Positions 29,895 through 32,028 of a DNA stretch of 32,028 nt are shown piece after piece (the stretch's first letter is position 1; every line of letters starts with the position of its first letter). Made by a program: the position numbers and the translations under genes. Origin of the DNA: JAWXBT01 sp964523015 (GTDB lineage Bacteria; Bdellovibrionota_C; UBA2361; J135); NCBI GenBank assembly GCA_964523015.1, contig CAZFXN010000032.1, forward strand, positions 1-32,028. Direction: 5' to 3'. The notes below the pieces were generated by a model. The model did no database searches, was not told where the DNA came from, and saw only the letters and a list, made by a program, of their open reading frames with translations.

Positions 29895-31157
29895 TTATAT
29901 CATTAGAGAGAGATTGTACCAGTAAATGGCTACTAAGGAGCTGGATCTAGCCAGCCCTTCGTTAATCCTTGTGTTAAGTCGATTGTATAATTCATTTAAT
30001 CGGCGATGAAAAACTTTGTAGGTATAGTTTTCCTCTGCCAGATGGCGTGCCGCGTTGCCCAACTTTTGGCGGAGTTCAGAATTAGTTATTAGCTGCTCGA
30101 GACCCTGACTAAAATCCTCTACCTTTGGCTTTACTAAAAGGGAGACTTTGTCATCCATTACTTGAGTATGTGTTGGAAGAGCCGTTGCTATTATGGCTTT
30201 ACCAGAGTGAAGATAGGAGTAGATCTTCATCGGAGTGTTATTTCCCTTGGTCCTAGGAGAGGCTAAAATATCTGCTTCCATTAGATAATCACCTAATTTT
30301 GAGACTGGTCGAGGTCCCAGCATGTGAATTCGATCTGAATAGGGGAGGGACTTTATGAATAGATCATATTCTGAAAAAAAGGATTCAGTGCCACCAACGA
30401 TTGCTAGGCGGGCTTGTTTGAATTTTGAGGAGATCTTTGCAAATGATTTAATCAGTAACTTTACACCCTGGTACTCTTCTAGGTTTCCAACATAAAGAAT
30501 AACAATATCGTCTTTAGTTGCCTCAATCTCTTCCCTTAGGTCTTTCTTAGGAATTTTTCCCGTGTCAAGTTTCATTAATGAGATATCTCGTAAGATATGA
30601 GTATCTTTTGACCCATGTTTGTCAGCAATAAGAGCTAAAGAATCGCAGACGGGAACAACAGCAGAGCTAAATTTCACAGCAACTTTTTCAAATAATGAAA
30701 GGATTGGTGCAATTGGTTTTAACCACCACCATTTTTCGGCTACCTGAAGTGCAATTGAGGAATCCATATCGTAAATGTATGGAATTCCAAAAAGGAATTT
30801 TAAGACAAGAGCAACAAAAACGGATTCTTCAACAGCATGGACAAGATCGTACTGCTCTTTGCCATTTTTTAGAGCCATAGAAATTGCAGTAAAGAGAAAA
30901 ACGATATCGCATAATAATTTCTTATAAGAGATCCCCGGACCAATACCTTTGATCAAAGAGCAGTACCGAATTCTATTGATCGTAACACCAGGGATCTTAA
31001 CATCGATCCCTTCATGATATGTTAAAAGGTCGATTTTTTGGGTATCTTCAGCTTTGTTTTTAAAGCGATCTGCCAACACCTCTAATGCTAGCTTAACAGC
31101 GATAGGTGTCCCTCGTTCTTGGAAAAACGGTTGTGGTGCTAGGAATAAAATCTTCAT
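29895..31157 (-). CDS. Family 4 glycosyltransferase
   Basis: 420 residues, GT-B fold. The N-terminal half has MKILFLAPQPFFQERGTPIAVKLALEVLADRF, a loop typical of GT4 enzymes in polysaccharide or glycolipid synthesis. The C-terminal half carries ILYVGNLEEYQGVKLLIKSFAKI, the DILASPRTKGNNTPMKIYSYLHSGKAII donor-site segment with Pro-Met-Lys instead of the commoner Glu-x7-Glu motif, and a final stretch AARHLAEENYTYKVFHRRLNELY. Sugar and acceptor are unknown. The last 25 residues diverge from the family and are hydrophobic. No ribosome-binding site is seen before the ATG; a strong hairpin ends 22 nt upstream. It is convergent with the FAD oxidoreductase and lies downstream of the cyclophilin gene. 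Confidence 0.88.
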   Translation of the reverse strand: MKILFLAPQPFFQERGTPIAVKLALEVLADRFKNKAEDTQKIDLLTYHEGIDVKIPGVTINRIRYCSLIKGIGPGISYKKLLCDIVFLFTAISMALKNGKEQYDLVHAVEESVFVALVLKFLFGIPYIYDMDSSIALQVAEKWWWLKPIAPILSLFEKVAVKFSSAVVPVCDSLALIADKHGSKDTHILRDISLMKLDTGKIPKKDLREEIEATKDDIVILYVGNLEEYQGVKLLIKSFAKISSKFKQARLAIVGGTESFFSEYDLFIKSLPYSDRIHMLGPRPVSKLGDYLMEADILASPRTKGNNTPMKIYSYLHSGKAIIATALPTHTQVMDDKVSLLVKPKVEDFSQGLEQLITNSELRQKLGNAARHLAEENYTYKVFHRRLNELYNRLNTRINEGLARSSSLVAIYWYNLSLMI

Positions 31158-31179
31158 TAATTACGTTTTCTAATACTAA

Positions 31180-31213
31180 TATTTGACCGATAAGTAACCT
31201 TATCGGTCAAATA
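31180..31213. repeat. Perfect 15-bp hairpin upstream of the glycosyltransferase
   Basis: TATTTGACCGATAAG (31180-31194) and CTTATCGGTCAAATA (31199-31213) pair perfectly around a 4-nt loop (TAAC). It is a very stable stem but is followed by no run of Ts on either strand, so it is not a standard terminator. It lies 22 nt before the glycosyltransferase start on that strand. Confidence 0.75.
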
Positions 31214-31234
31214 GTGTGATGACAATCTTTATAG

Positions 31235-31270
31235 ACCATTAAAGGCGCCTGTTAAAGAGCCTTTAATGGT
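31235..31270. repeat. Perfect 12-bp inverted repeat after the cyclophilin gene
   Basis: ACCATTAAAGGC (31235-31246) and GCCTTTAATGGT (31259-31270) are exact inverted repeats with a 12-nt loop. It begins 6 nt beyond the cyclophilin stop codon. No T-run follows on the minus strand. It may protect the 3' end of the mRNA or act as a factor-dependent stop. Confidence 0.7.
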
Positions 31271-31276
31271 AATCAA

Positions 31277-31888
31277 TTAACCGTTCGCCTTCTTAGGGAA
31301 AGACTTATCTAAGGTAGCATTCCAAGTACTCATCTTAGCTTTAACAGCTTCATTTGCGTAAAGGGCAGCTGTATCACCGATGACAGTAGCTTTGATTATC
31401 TTATCACCTGCAACAATGGAGTTAACTATATCCATGCCTTTTGTGACTTTACCAAAAACTGTGTGTTTGCCATCTAGCCATGGTGTCGCCACATGAGTAA
31501 TAAAGAACTGACTTCCATTTGTTCCAGGGCCTGCATTAGCCATCGACAGTATTCCAGGCCCAGTGTGCTTAAGGCTTGGATCAAATTCGTCCTCAAAACG
31601 GTATCCTGGACCACCGCTACCGTTCCCTGATGGATCGCCACCTTGAACCATGAAATCGTTAATCACTCTATGAAAAGTTAAGCCATCATAAAATCCACGT
31701 TGAGCTAGGTTAACAAAGTTTGCGGATGTTATTGGTGTTTTGTCTGAATATAACTCCAATTCAATCGTTCCTTTAGTAGTCTCTAGATTGAGGCTAAGTG
31801 GGCTCTTTGTTGCAGGTGTTTCAGTCGCGGCCATTAAATTTGTTCCAATAAGTAAAGTTAGTAATGAGATAAAGAAAAAACGACTCAT
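31277..31888 (-). CDS. Exported cyclophilin-type peptidyl-prolyl isomerase
   Basis: 203 residues. A signal peptide (MSRFFFISLLTLLIGTNLMAA, cleavage after about residue 21) sends it to the periplasm. The cyclophilin domain (about 32-185) shows FYDGLTFHRVINDFMVQGGDP, with the catalytic Arg in FHRV, then GPGYRFEDEF, SMANAGPGTNGSQFFITHVATPWLDGKHTVFGKV, including the conserved Trp. It helps fold envelope or exported proteins. GAGGAAG lies 5 nt before the ATG. A leftward terminator of an off-window gene precedes it, so it has its own promoter in about 31889-31941, where no strong match was found. Two large hairpins follow it. Confidence 0.95.
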   Translation of the reverse strand: MSRFFFISLLTLLIGTNLMAATETPATKSPLSLNLETTKGTIELELYSDKTPITSANFVNLAQRGFYDGLTFHRVINDFMVQGGDPSGNGSGGPGYRFEDEFDPSLKHTGPGILSMANAGPGTNGSQFFITHVATPWLDGKHTVFGKVTKGMDIVNSIVAGDKIIKATVIGDTAALYANEAVKAKMSTWNATLDKSFPKKANG

Positions 31889-31941
31889 AGAATCTTCCTC
31901 TTTAAAGTCAAGTTAAGAGTTAGTTTTAGCTGCGAATCAGC

Positions 31942-31974
31942 AAAAAATCAAAAAACGGGATTCTTAAAATTCCG
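31942..31974 (-). terminator. Terminator for an off-window leftward gene
   Basis: On the minus strand a CGG...CCG stem (31956-31974; 7 bp including one wobble) is followed by TTTTTT, then GA, then TTTTTT (31955-31942). This is a good rho-independent terminator lying upstream of the cyclophilin gene, so it must end a gene that begins beyond 32028. The minus-strand frames in 31975-32028 contain stops compatible with its last codons. Confidence 0.7.
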
Positions 31975-32028
31975 CATCTAGTTTCAATGAAATATATGCT
32001 TATTTAAGCTATTATCGAAACACTTAAT

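Noticed and set aside
1..32028. CRISPR arrays, tRNA/rRNA genes, insertion sequences, integrases or prophage genes
   Set aside because: No regularly spaced repeats, no tRNA or rRNA motifs, and no transposase, recombinase or phage proteins among the frames.

Overview
The window looks like chromosomal DNA from an AT-rich, motile Gram-negative bacterium. The flagellar cluster encodes both an outer-membrane L-ring lipoprotein (FlgH) and a periplasmic P-ring protein (FlgI), so the cell has an outer membrane. The order flgF-flgG-flgA-flgH-flgI-flgJ-flgM-flgN-flgK-flgL-csrA-fliW, the mixture of sigma-54-type and sigma-28-type promoters, and a GspK-type pseudopilin fit a deltaproteobacterial or Bdellovibrio-like lineage best. 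That placement is inferred from gene order and general family knowledge; no search was run.

Layout. 1-353: 5' part of a divergent GroES-like gene, then a 300-nt divergent spacer. 654-11663: housekeeping and mixed genes: citrate synthase, a SWIM/SNF2 helicase with an uncharacterised charged partner upstream, a one-domain asparaginase-like protein, GalE, an HDOD protein, a TetR regulator, an orphan NarL-type response regulator, a stand-alone RibD-type reductase and a PH-domain membrane protein. 11664-22582: the flagellar cluster. It starts with a sigma-54-like promoter and a long foldable leader, passes through a membrane/coiled-coil/HTH protein, the distal rod, the P- and L-ring genes, rod-binding protein, FlgM and FlgN, has a second sigma-54-like promoter before flgK-flgL, and ends with overlapping csrA-fliW. 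22583-24369: a probable class III module with a sigma-28-like promoter, holding a STAS anti-sigma-factor antagonist, a receiver/RsbW-type kinase fusion and a small zinc-ribbon protein. 24416-25370: rpmB and a BrnTA toxin-antitoxin pair. 25492-28419: an M23 endopeptidase, GspK and a small helical protein that has its own sigma-54-like promoter. 28749-31888: a GlpD-like FAD oxidoreductase, a GT4 glycosyltransferase and an exported cyclophilin, with two large hairpins between the last two.

How the parts may work together. The first sigma-54 promoter would give the rod and ring genes and the second the hook-filament junction proteins. FlgM would hold sigma-28 until the hook is finished, and CsrA-FliW would give post-transcriptional control. 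The STAS/kinase module resembles the HsbR-HsbA pair that lies near flgM-flgN in Pseudomonas aeruginosa and acts on FlgM. A partner switch on FlgM or on c-di-GMP output is therefore the most attractive hypothesis here, but it is inference. The sigma-54 promoter at 28523-28538 also suggests that the unknown 109-residue protein belongs to the flagellar regulon. No rRNA, tRNA, CRISPR array, insertion sequence or integrase was seen.
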